A DNA stretch of 64,000 nt, from the NCBI GenBank assembly GCA_947652115.1, contig OX393564.1, positions 21,657,976-21,721,975 on the forward strand, written 5' to 3'. Shown in pieces: positions 54,798 to 64,000 of this stretch. A program made the position numbers and the translations under genes. The stretch's first letter is position 1. Each line of letters opens with the position of its first letter. This DNA comes from Blastomussa wellsi (Eukaryota; Cnidaria; Anthozoa; Scleractinia; Plerogyridae). The notes beneath the pieces are model-generated. The model searched no databases. It worked only from the letters and a program-made list of their open reading frames with translations, and was not told the DNA's origin.

Positions 54798-55041
54798 GCC
54801 CGAGAACAGCACAATGAACAACACGGCATCCAATTCACATGCAGATAAACTTGCTGCCATTTGGCATTTATGAATTCCGCTCAGTGAACGAACTTATGTA
54901 CCAACCTCGGCCTCGAAAACCAATTTACAGCTAAAATCCCTAAGCGCGGATGAGCGTTTGAATAACCTGGAATCTTGGGATATTTCAAGATTACACGGCG
55001 CAGATTAATCGAGTGTCGATTTCAGCTGGCGTGAACTATAA

Positions 55042-56688
55042 ATGGATCCGATGAAGAATTCGTTGGTTTTTGTTGTGATCTTGGCAAGCTTCTTCGCCAT
55101 TGTGCAGAGCCAAGGTTTCAGGAAAAAGGGATGGCAGTGCGAGAAGATTACGGTTCCAATGTGCAGTGACTTTGGTTATAATGCAACTCGAATGCCTAAT
55201 TTGTTGGGACATGACACTCAAAAAGAAGCAGAACAAGAACTCAATCAGTATCTTCCGTTGATCAACTACGATTGCGCGAGCCAGTTACAGTTTTTCTTGT
55301 GCTCCGCGTATTTTCCGATGTGCACTGAAATGGTGGAAATTTTGATCACATCCTGCCGGCCATTGTGCGAATACGTTCGCAAGCAATGTTTGCACGTGCT
55401 ACTGGAGTTTGGCATACCCTGGCCGCCGAAGCTCAACTGCACGAAGTTCAAAGACAAGAACAGCGGTCAAGAGAATATGTGTATGCCGGGGCCTAACTTC
55501 ACCGATGATTCAAGCTCGAAACCGCCCGTTGGAAGCACCTTACCAACGCCAAATGACTCGGTTACAACGACGTCAGCGGGAGAGAAATATCTTGGCTCAG
55601 AAGAGTGCAGAAAATTTAAAAATAGTGCGAATTACTATTACGTTGAGAGCACCAAGTCGTGTGCTGTACTGTGTAATCAAGAAGGGGTTTTTACGACTTC
55701 GGACAAGAACATCATGGACAAATGGATGACTGCATGGTCTATATTATGTTTTGTGTCGACTCTGTTTGTTCTCTGCACCTTCTTCGTGGACACGGTGAGG
55801 TTCAAATATCCTGAGCGATCGATTATTTGGCTCGCTGTTTGTTATTTCCTCTACTCGACCTCGTTCATCGCTCGTTTAGCAGCTGGTCGCGAGGCGATCT
55901 CTTGCGATCGAGAGTTCAACACACCTAAATTTCTGATTCAAGACGGTCGTCGAAATACCGGATGTGCCATTGTATTTTTAGTTCAGTACTTTTTCAGTAT
56001 GGCTGCAACTATTTGGTGGGTTATTTTGGCGTTGACGTGGTTCCTCGCTGCCGGAATGAAATGGGGTTACGAGGCCATTGGTTCGTATTCGAATCTGTTC
56101 CATGTAATAGCTTGGACATTGCCTTGCATCAAGACAATATTTATCTTCATAACTGGCAAAATAGACGGAGACGAACTGACCGGACTCTGTTTTGTTGGGA
56201 ATCAGGACCTGATAGCTTTGGCCGCATTTGTTCTGGGCCCGCAGTTTACATATCTGATTATCGGCACGCTGTTTCTAATCGCTGGATTTGTTGCGTTGTT
56301 TCGCATTCGCGCGACAATTCAACGCGATGGAAACACCAAAAGTGAGACGAACAAACTGGAAAGACTGATCGTTCGTCTCGGCATATTTTCGGTATTTTCG
56401 ACCGTGCCAGCAACCGCGGTTATTGCCTGTTACTTTTACGAGTATGCAAACAAAGAATATTGGTTTTACGGCAAACGAGAAAACAGAATCGCTGAACCAA
56501 ATCTAAGTATTTTCCAGTTGAAAATATTCATGTCGTTGTTTGTTGGGACAATTTCGGGAATGTGGATTTGGTCGCCGAAAACGTTACAATCGTGGAAAAA
56601 ATTGTATTATATGGGAACTGGGAAAATGCCCCCTCGACCACAAACCCATAGGAATTGCGGACATAATTCGAACGAAACAACGGTATGA
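55042..56688 (+). CDS. FZD4-like: Frizzled receptor, Frizzled 4 type
   Basis: A seven-pass Wnt receptor of the plasma membrane, 548 residues in one coding exon. A signal peptide (residues 1-24) precedes the cysteine-rich Wnt-binding domain with all ten cysteines (33, 41, 78, 87, 94, 105, 109, 116, 133, 147). Membrane segments start near residues 229, 260, 307, 352, 391, 442 and 491. The Dishevelled-binding motif is KTLQSW at 513-518. Frizzled 4 affinity rests on the CRD (SQLQFFLCSAYFPMCTE, LNCTKF), ISGMWIWSPKTLQSW and a C-terminal ETTV. That last motif is a class I PDZ ligand, as in vertebrate FZD4 (which ends ETVV). The loop before membrane segment 2 reads KYPERSIIWLAVCY where most Frizzleds have PERPIIFLSMCY. 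The tail is short. Confidence 0.93.
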   Translation: MDPMKNSLVFVVILASFFAIVQSQGFRKKGWQCEKITVPMCSDFGYNATRMPNLLGHDTQKEAEQELNQYLPLINYDCASQLQFFLCSAYFPMCTEMVEILITSCRPLCEYVRKQCLHVLLEFGIPWPPKLNCTKFKDKNSGQENMCMPGPNFTDDSSSKPPVGSTLPTPNDSVTTTSAGEKYLGSEECRKFKNSANYYYVESTKSCAVLCNQEGVFTTSDKNIMDKWMTAWSILCFVSTLFVLCTFFVDTVRFKYPERSIIWLAVCYFLYSTSFIARLAAGREAISCDREFNTPKFLIQDGRRNTGCAIVFLVQYFFSMAATIWWVILALTWFLAAGMKWGYEAIGSYSNLFHVIAWTLPCIKTIFIFITGKIDGDELTGLCFVGNQDLIALAAFVLGPQFTYLIIGTLFLIAGFVALFRIRATIQRDGNTKSETNKLERLIVRLGIFSVFSTVPATAVIACYFYEYANKEYWFYGKRENRIAEPNLSIFQLKIFMSLFVGTISGMWIWSPKTLQSWKKLYYMGTGKMPPRPQTHRNCGHNSNETTV

Positions 56689-57300
56689 AGTTTCGGCGGC
56701 ATGATGCCGGCGTTCAACATCGACTGTTTCTGCCGCACGAGGGAAGATGATTCAGAACAGATGTTAGCAAACTGTACGTCACACCAAAGTGTTGAGTTTT
56801 TCCTTATTTTCGCTAAAATCGTGCACCCAAATCGTTCCCTGAAGAATTAGACGGTTCTTGGTCTAAAACCAGCTAAAACACACTCAGCTGGGACTCTGCA
56901 ATTAGCACCTAATTTGTGATTGAATGTAGAAAGCGAAAATCCATTTATTAGACGAGCTAAAAACAACACTCGTATTATCGTTGGTGCGTAGCGTATTTAA
57001 ATTAGTTGTGTTTAATGTATAGTCGTATTTTTCTTACAGTTGTAACAGTAGCATACGAAACGAACCACAGTCGTATCTTTAATATCAATCAAAGTTCTCG
57101 CGTTCGTTCTTTTTTTTTCTTACCCTGCTGTTGTGTTGGTGAAAATGTAGCGAAGGTTATCTCCAAAAAAAAACAGAACTTGTTGCGTTGTAAATGTGGC
57201 TCGCGGGCTGTTCAGGTCATATTTTGTTCAGATCTTGTTTTTTTGAAGTTTGGTTCATATCTAAATAACAAATTATTGAAAAATAAAGTTGTAAATAGAA
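56689..57300 (+). other. 3' UTR of the Frizzled 4-type gene
   Basis: AT-rich, non-coding, running to the AATAAA at 57,282-57,287. Confidence 0.5.
57282..57287 (+). terminator. Polyadenylation signal AATAAA
   Basis: Canonical signal about 600 bases after the Frizzled 4-type stop codon. Confidence 0.45.
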
Positions 57301-58733
57301 ATATTATTTTAAAACGTCCAAAAATTTCCTGTCGTCTTTTTCATGATAGTGATCGCAAACGGGTCACTTTATGCGGACCCAATGAAAATCGACATGCATA
57401 ATTTGTTTCAGAAGTGTCATCCCAAATTTGTCTTTGGCGAAGTAAGATCACTGTTTTGTTTACGGATACAGCGTAATAATTTATAAATTGTTCTGTAAAA
57501 TGTGAGTTGACAGTACACTGTTACAAACGACTACATGTATCTTTGTGCTGAAGTTATCTGTTTTGTGCTAATTATTCACTGTTTGTTTTGGGTACTTCGT
57601 AGACTGCTTGTCACACGCTGGTGTTTCTGGGCTATTTTTATCCATCTCTCGTCTAATGTTTGTGCACATTTTGGTCACGTATGCTTGTCAAACTGCCCGA
57701 GACAAAGCGCCAAGCTAAAGATTCATTTTAAACCTTGTTTTTCTGAAAAGAACTTCGTATACCAACCTGACTTCTTGCAGCTGTTGATAGGAATGTTTCT
57801 GTTATGATCTCTCTGTTTACTCTTTCATCTCGGAACCCCTTTCATCTTTCAGATCCAATTATTATGTTTTATATCTTTCCTTCGGCGGCTCAGCCCACAG
57901 AGTTTTAATGAAAAGACATACGATATGCCGAAATGCAGGCCTAACCGTAAAAGCAATTCACTAATTGAATCGCCAGACATGCAGAGAAAAAACGTTCAAA
58001 CTCACTTTGTGAGCTTTCAGAGCGGCTGCTAAATTTTTTTTATTTTCCCGTAATTGTGACGTGTTAAATTGCTATTTAACACTGCATGGAACAGTAGTAG
58101 AAACAGATGGTGGTATCAAAATATCAGCAGCAATTAATTCACCCTTGCATGCTTTTTTCGCTTCATTGCTACTGCTCGAAAACTCTGGCCTATCTTTCTA
58201 ATCTCGTCTGCTTATTCGTTGGAATGAGGTTTTCTTGATAACACAAGCGATTGAAAGTGTGTGTACATGTGCGGCGCCAAGGTTTTGTTCCTATTGATAA
58301 ATTCGCAGGTGTTTTTCTTTAGGAAGGGAAAAGAATTTTTATAACAAGCTGAAAGATATATAAATCACAGGGCTTATATTATATGAACTAATCTGGAAGA
58401 CAAAAGACCCGAAACTGGGAAACATCGTTTCGCGAAAAAAAGAATTTTTATAACAAGCTGAAAGATATACAAATCACAGGGCTTATATTGCTCAGTGCTT
58501 ATCTAGCTTAGTGCATTATCACTAAATAATTTTTACATTTTACATGTGAAATAAGAAGAAGCATGCGAGTGCAGCTTTGTATCTTTCACTGGACTTTGAA
58601 CCGCCATCACTCAATGATATGAAGTGGCTTTATTCGCTGCTTGTACGCCCACCCATCGTGTTCACAAATTGTTCTTCTCCTTACTCGCCCGGTCGTCTCC
58701 AATTCCTTGCGTCTCACTAATTTCTGCCCATTA
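57301..58733. other. Intergenic, nothing assigned
   Basis: No supported exon. A direct repeat of about 45 bases (aagaatttttataacaagct) occurs at 58,331 and 58,440. Confidence 0.4.
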
Positions 58734-59087
58734 GGGAGCTTAAGCAATGACGGCGGCGACGGCTAGGACGACGCCTGCTTAAAAATGAATTTATATTTTG
58801 CGCACGAATCTCGCAAATGCCCTGATGTCTTCGTTGCATCTATCGCTTTCAAACGCAGTTCTTCCAGAAAATATAAAGACGGCGTTTATTTTCAAACAGA
58901 AAAACGAAAATTTAGCCGTCGAGGTTCACGTTCTCCAAAGTACTCAGAAATTGGTCATTTCACGTTGTTGTTTTGCATGGGACGGCAGAGAAATGTACCA
59001 AAATTTATAACGCACGTGCAGAGCTATTGTACTGCTCATTAAATCTTTTATTTTGCGACGTTCTCGTTGACGTTGCCGTCGTGGTTT
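58734..59087 (+). mobile_element. TA-flanked MITE, copy 2 (right end lost)
   Basis: Left end GGGAGCTTAAGCAA preceded by TA; the body matches 2,810-3,175. The last dozen bases, including the right inverted repeat, are missing at the join with copy 3. Confidence 0.85.
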
Positions 59088-59091
59088 AATA

Positions 59092-59461
59092 GGGAGCTTA
59101 AGCAAACCACGACGGCAACGTCAACGAAAACGTCGCAAAATAAAATATTTAATGAGCAGTACAATAGCTCTGCACGTGCGTTATAATTATTTGTACATTT
59201 CTTTGCCGTCTTCTGCAAAACAACAACGTGAAATGACCAATTTCTGAGTACTTTGGAGAACGTGAACCTCGACGGCTAAATTTTCGTTTTTCTGTTTGAA
59301 AATAAACGCCGTCCCAAGTTATATTTTCTACAAGAACTACGTTTGAAAGCGATAGATGCACCAAAGACATCAAGGCAATTGCGAGATTCGTGCGTAAAAT
59401 TTAGATTCATTTTTAAGCAGGCGTCGTCCTAGCCGTCGCCGTCGTCATTGCTTAAGCTCCC
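59092..59461 (-). mobile_element. TA-flanked MITE, copy 3, inverted
   Basis: Complete 370-base copy with both inverted ends and TA on each side, in opposite orientation to copy 2 and only four bases from it. Confidence 0.85.
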
Positions 59462-60493
59462 TAATATCTCAGTCGGGCCAACCGAAGTGTTGCAAAACGG
59501 AACGACCGGGAGGAACGGTTTTTTCCATTTTGCATTTTGCATTCTTTACCCAGTCGGTCCGTCCCGAGAATCCGCTGAGCTGAAGACAGTCTGAAGTGAG
59601 GCAACTAACCAGTTTGTGAAAATGGAATGGGAAATATTAATTTCGGTGTGATTGGCCCGACCGGTAAAAGTGGACCACGTGCACCTCCAGAGGTGGTCCC
59701 GAATATTCGCGTTGGAACGAACCGAAACGGACCTATCCATTTGAATTCTTACCGAAATGACCGAAATTTTTGGGTAAATTGGGGCGCTTTCCATTTAGAA
59801 TGGGAAAAAGTTGTTCCATTTTGTCGAAAATCTCCTTTCTCCTTTCTTTGCCGCCAAACATATGTTCATGATCGGCCCAAGAGGTGATAAAGTTCCTATT
59901 AAACATCATGATCCTGCCAAGTCTGCAGCTTGTTAGATGTCATATTTTCCGACTGATAGGGCGGGGGGGATCGATTGGAATCTAAAGATCCTAAAGAAAA
60001 CAAAGCAAATAATTTGAAACCATTTTGCGCGCGAATGTAAAGCATCCAGATCAGGGAGGTGCCATTAGGGAGGGGGGGGGGGGGGGCGGGGGTGTCTGAC
60101 TATCCCGTATACCATTAATTTTTGGCCTGGTGGTTTGTATCTCCAACGTTTATGTTCGAAATCCCCGAATCTCTTGTTTAAATATCCCGTATCCGGTTAA
60201 TTTTTCCCCCAAATATCCCGTATCCCAAAAACTCCTAATAGGGCCTCATCAGGGCAAAAGTGCAGGCAACTCATTTCAATATGAGCACTTCAAAAAGTGT
60301 ACACCTTCCAAATTCAAATCAAATTACCTACCATTTTCATAATAAGAGAAGTCGTGTTTCAGTAGATGCTCCATGGGGTGAGCTGTGAAGAAGCAACACG
60401 AACACTGGTTCATCATAACCTTTTTCTTTTGAGCAGTTCCACTTTTCCGGGAATTTTCCAGTCGGGCGAACCGTAAAAACGTTTTCCATTTAC
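59462..60493. other. Repeat-rich intergenic stretch
   Basis: Words such as agtcgggccaaccg, ggcccgaccgg and agtcgggcgaaccg recur near 59,471, 59,651 and 60,462, so this is probably one or more old repeats. A run of 15 G lies at 60,072-60,086. No gene is supported. Confidence 0.4.
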
Positions 60494-60502
60494 CCCCGAA
60501 CC

Positions 60503-60658
60503 TACCCTGGGTGCCGGAGGCTTTTAATGCGCGGTTTCCGGTTTAAGTCTTTGTCTTTGTTTTGACCCGCGCGGAAAGCTTCTCTCGCGGCTTGGCGACC
60601 TTTGGCCACCGAAGCGAAGTTCCCCCGTGCCGCGAGAAAACCTCTGGTACCCAGGGTA
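60503..60658. mobile_element. 156-base element with 9-base target duplication
   Basis: The inverted ends taccctgggtgccggagg and (inverted) taccctgggtaccagagg bound 156 bases. CCCCGAACC is duplicated exactly on both sides (60,494-60,502 and 60,659-60,667). Confidence 0.8.
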
Positions 60659-60667
60659 CCCCGAACC

Positions 60668-61673
60668 GGAATTTTCGGAATTTTTGACCAAATGGAAAGC
60701 GCCCCCAAAAGATCCCAGTAGTTTTCTTTGTTCCATGGTGCACCGCCAGCTGTCAAGTCAATTTTTAACCATCTAGACTGTGGCAGAGACCGTACTTAAA
60801 GGGGAAGTCTCACGGAGTTATCACGATTTTTTACCCTGGTCCATGCCACGCTCTCCGCTCTTTGTCGCTGACTGGAGACTGTTCTTCAGGCGGCTACCTT
60901 GACTGATCAGTTACTAGGCTAGATTTTTTATTATATTTTTACACAGTTAATGGATAGCTATGGTTTTTATGATGTGCTACTGGGCACCTGGCTCAAATGA
61001 AATACCTTCTCTGAAAATTAGACTTTGGAGCACTTTTCACGACCTTCCACTGACAGGAGTACACACTTTTTAGTAGACAGTCCCATTCTTTTAGAGGCCA
61101 TGAAAGATAATATAGATCGGTTTCTCTTCGTGAATGTTACATTTTACTAGTATCATTGCCAATGAAATCCGTTTAACTTTCTGTAACTAAAAATGAGGCA
61201 CTTTACCTTCCCTTCTCATACCCGAGAATAACGTAAAATTGTGCGCTATTTTTCTATTGTATTAAAAAAAAAACAAATTTATCTCAAACGGTTCTATCCC
61301 GTTCGTATTTATATTTCTTTTTTACCTTGAAAGACCCATTCCCATGGAAGGTCTGTTCCAATCCGCGAATGTCTTTTTTAAGAAACAAATATATCTCCTT
61401 GCTGTATGAGATCAAAGTTCCGTAAAGTGCTTAGTTCTATTTTCCGTAAAATTCGAATAACGCCGATAAGAGTATTACCAGAAGAAATTTATATATTGTT
61501 CTGGTATTATCATGCATGGAATCGCCTTTTTATGAAATAGCCTTTGTTCCCTCTTATCCCAATATAAAGGAACTTGTTTATCGGGTATTTCCACAGGAAC
61601 ACAGGGCCGGTGACTCGGGGAGATACGAAGCCGGTAAAGCGAACATAACTCAGCATCAAGAACGAGCAAAACC
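60668..61673. other. Intergenic up to assembly gap
   Basis: No supported exon. An open frame from 61,516 to the gap has no recognisable character. Confidence 0.4.
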
Positions 61674-61873
61674 NNNNNNNNNNNNNNNNNNNNNNNNNNN
61701 NNNNNNNNNNNNNNNNNNNNNNNNNNNNNNNNNNNNNNNNNNNNNNNNNNNNNNNNNNNNNNNNNNNNNNNNNNNNNNNNNNNNNNNNNNNNNNNNNNNN
61801 NNNNNNNNNNNNNNNNNNNNNNNNNNNNNNNNNNNNNNNNNNNNNNNNNNNNNNNNNNNNNNNNNNNNNNNNN
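61674..61873. other. Assembly gap, 200 N
   Basis: Exactly 200 N, so probably a placeholder of arbitrary size. The RIOX2 promoter region lies directly beyond it. Confidence 0.99.
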
Positions 61874-62029
61874 ACCAATTGCAACAAGCTAAATTATCGC
61901 GCCTTTTGCGATATGCGTTGGAACGTCAGTTGGAACGCAGTTAGCTGACTCCACGTGACAACTTTTTGTTTGTCGTTTTGTTCGGTTGAAATTTGCTTCA
62001 CATTCGTATTTTTTATACTTTTGAAGACC

Positions 62030-63672
62030 ATGAAACGAAAGAGTCGTGCTGCTAGTGCTTCCGCGTCTCCAGAAGGGAAGAAGAAGAAGAAAGTAGCGAG
62101 TGAAAACGACCCCGAGTCTTCGACATCAGGGACCAAGTCGATAGACTACGCTTCACCCGAGAGAGTTGTCGAATCGCTTCTTGCTGTGACCGATTTGGAA
62201 AGTTTTTTCGATGAGACGTGGGAGAAGAAACCGCACTTCGTCAAGCGGGACAATGCAGACTTTTATGGTTCGTTGTTTACGAAGAAAGATTTGGAAGCCC
62301 TGCTGAAAAAGGAAGAAATTCAGTTTATTGAAGATGTCAGTTTGAGTCGCTACGTGGAAGGCAAGACAGAGTTACTTAATGAAGAGGGATCTCGCGTAAA
62401 CTTGAAAGACATAAAGGCGGCTGGCGTCGCTGTACAGTTTCAGCAACCAGACAGATTCAAGGTTTGTACTTTTTGTACGAAAATGCGTGTCATAAAATTG
62501 TGTAATTTTTCCCTAACAGGACGTTTGAATCCTAAATGAAATGGCACATGTCAGCATATATATTAAGCTGGCTCAAACAGTTTCCAGCACTTTCGAAGAC
62601 TTAGAATTTGATGGGTCATTATAACCACTCTTTATCAGTTGATGCTACAATCATGGTATCAAACAACTGCCCAATCATTGGTGAACACGTTGTTATCATT
62701 TTCGTAACATAATAGCCTTAATAGGTTACCATAGAAACAATATGACCCGCTAAAAACACCCTTAATTTAAGCTTTGACTGCTAATAACTCAAAAACGAGC
62801 TCGGTGACCCCCATTTTTTATTATCGAATTTTGATAAGCATGAGAAGATGCAACTTTTTGCAAAGTTTAAAAAAATTCTGTGGAGGGGGTTAGAGCCACC
62901 TTAACTTTTTGAAAAGTCTAATTAAAAAAGAATAAAATTTTTTACACCGTAGTGAAAGTTGTGCCGGTATCATGTAAACACTACCTGAGTCTTGCTGGGG
63001 CCCAATAATTAATTTGCAAATCTATTTTTAAACTTTGCTTGCTTATTGCTATTTTCTTGTAATTATTGATCTGGTTTACACATGGCCTCCTATACAGTTA
63101 CAGTTTGACATCAGTTATTAGCCCCTCCATTCTAAACCACGCAAACCAAGAAGCTAGTGTAGTATGATCAGCACTCGTATTTTGTGCATTATCCTTGTCA
63201 TTTGAATAATTAAGTGTTGTCGGGTTAACATTGCTCTTTTAGGATGAAGTCTGGAGGTTAATAGAGTCACTGGAGACATACTTCAGTTGTCTTGTTTGTA
63301 CTAGTACTATTGTCTTCCAACCTGGATCACAAGGGCTTGCTCCACAGTTTGATGAGGTGGAGGTTAGTTCATGCATGTTTTGTGCTCGCAACTACTTAGG
63401 GAACAAATATCTTTCAATATGTTTATACATGTAGTTAGGATATTCCAAAAATGGCCAATTTTGTAGCCATCTACCATTTGTTCTATGTATGTATGTCAGT
63501 GTAATTCAATCTTTATTCAATGCTGTTTCCCCTATTTCAGACATTTATCCTTCAGCTGGAGGGAAAAACTAAATGGAAACTTTACAAGCCGCTGGAAGAG
63601 CTTCCACAAGAATCCAGTCCTGATTTGGAATTAAGTGACCTAGGAGAACCTACCAATGAATTTGACATGGAG
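62030..63672 (+). CDS. RIOX2: RIOX2/MINA-type JmjC ribosomal oxygenase, 5' part
   Basis: Exons 62,030-62,461, 63,243-63,362 and 63,541-63,672 join at phase 0 and give 184 residues plus more; the gene continues past the window. The family is the 2-oxoglutarate/Fe(II) oxygenases that hydroxylate a ribosomal protein histidine (RPL27A for MINA53) in the nucleolus. Evidence: the basic N-terminus (GKKKKK, residues 17-22); blocks WEKKPHFVKRDNADFYGSLF and QFQQPDRFKDEVWRL; and VFQPGSQGLAPQFDEVETFI with LQLEGKTKWKLYKP from the cupin core. These match human RIOX2 better than NO66/RIOX1. In the iron-binding HxD motif the histidine codon is CAG (Gln179), giving QFDEVE where relatives have HYDDVE. The start chosen is the Met of MKRKSRAAS; an in-frame upstream ATG at 61,955 would add 25 non-conserved residues. 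Confidence 0.85.
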
Positions 63673-63678
63673 GTATTA

Positions 63679-63910
63679 TTGCGTTTGATAGAACGCATTT
63701 CTAATCCTGTATTGGAAGGAAATAAAGTTTTCCTGTGAATCTGGGGACACCAATTTGGCCCCCCAAACAAAATTTATCAGGGGAGAATGTTGTCATGTCC
63801 AATTGCTTGTTGCGTCGCTTTCTTTTTGTTTTGGAGTCCCTTTGAGTGTTTTTCGATTTTGTTGAACTTTTTTCGCTGTTGTATTGGGTTATTTGGGCTA
63901 TCAATGGCAA
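63679..63910 (+). repeat. Dispersed repeat next to RIOX2 exon 3
   Basis: It begins six bases after the exon 3 donor and shares gcgtttgatagaacgc and gacaccaatttggcc with 6318-6560. Confidence 0.45.
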
Positions 63911-64000
63911 AAATGATTGAAGCTACTTATCAGAAGCCTGCCTACTGCTGGTGTGTTTTCTTGGAAACAGATGCTGCAATTCGCCCAAGCAACACATCTC

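Noticed and set aside
57006..57401. 131-codon open frame after the Frizzled 4-type gene
   Set aside because: It overlaps the 3' UTR and polyadenylation signal and has low-complexity composition.
58785..59042. Similar open frames at 2786-3043, 58,785-59,042 and 59,149-59,373
   Set aside because: They are the same stretch of a MITE in three copies and vary with it; no protein family is recognisable.
1..64000. CRISPR arrays, bacterial operons, rRNA genes, viral genes
   Set aside because: None seen. Tandem repeats present are microsatellites or transposon subrepeats, and all genes are eukaryotic.

Overview
This window is metazoan nuclear DNA, most likely from an anthozoan cnidarian and probably a stony coral. 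The genes are eukaryotic, with GT/AG introns of consistent phase. Two Frizzled receptors have uninterrupted coding regions. The AT-rich spaces between genes are packed with short inverted-repeat transposons, tRNA-headed SINEs and Penelope-like retroelement pieces of a kind I associate with coral genomes. The species assignment is inference; the gene calls rest on reading frames, splice sites and motifs.

Layout. 1-5.4 kb: repeats, including a Harbinger-like remnant, a TA-flanked MITE and a hairpin MITE. 5.4-9.5 kb, plus strand: a four-exon gene for a 162-residue coiled-coil protein that I cannot name. 9.6-16.9 kb: repeats and unassigned DNA. 16.9-20 kb, plus: a Frizzled 9/10-type receptor. 20-29 kb: repeats. 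29.3-46.8 kb, minus: a TMEM135 gene rebuilt from twelve exons that are mostly below 130 bases; its introns hold SINEs, MITEs and Penelope-like fragments. 47.9-48.6 kb, minus: two exons of an unrecognised gene with an apparent frameshift. 50.3-51.6 kb, minus: a decayed LINE. 54.8-57.3 kb, plus: a Frizzled 4-type receptor behind a clear TATA box. 58.7-60.7 kb: a back-to-back MITE pair and a small element with a 9-base target duplication. 61,674-61,873: a 200-N assembly gap. 62.0 kb to the end, plus: the first three exons of a RIOX2/MINA-type oxygenase, cut off by the window edge.

The named genes do not form one pathway. The two Frizzled receptors belong to Wnt signalling and are linked in the same orientation about 36 kb apart. 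TMEM135 is a peroxisome/mitochondria-associated membrane protein, and RIOX2 is a ribosomal oxygenase. No previously undescribed multi-gene system is evident. The points most worth a second look are: a RIOX2 copy whose iron-binding HxD motif reads QxD; hammerhead-ribozyme-like motifs in four same-strand Penelope-like 3' ends within 12.4 kb; several transposon insertions with readable target duplications (TTA, CAATTG, CCCCGAACC and ACTATTCACC); and two unrecognised small genes.
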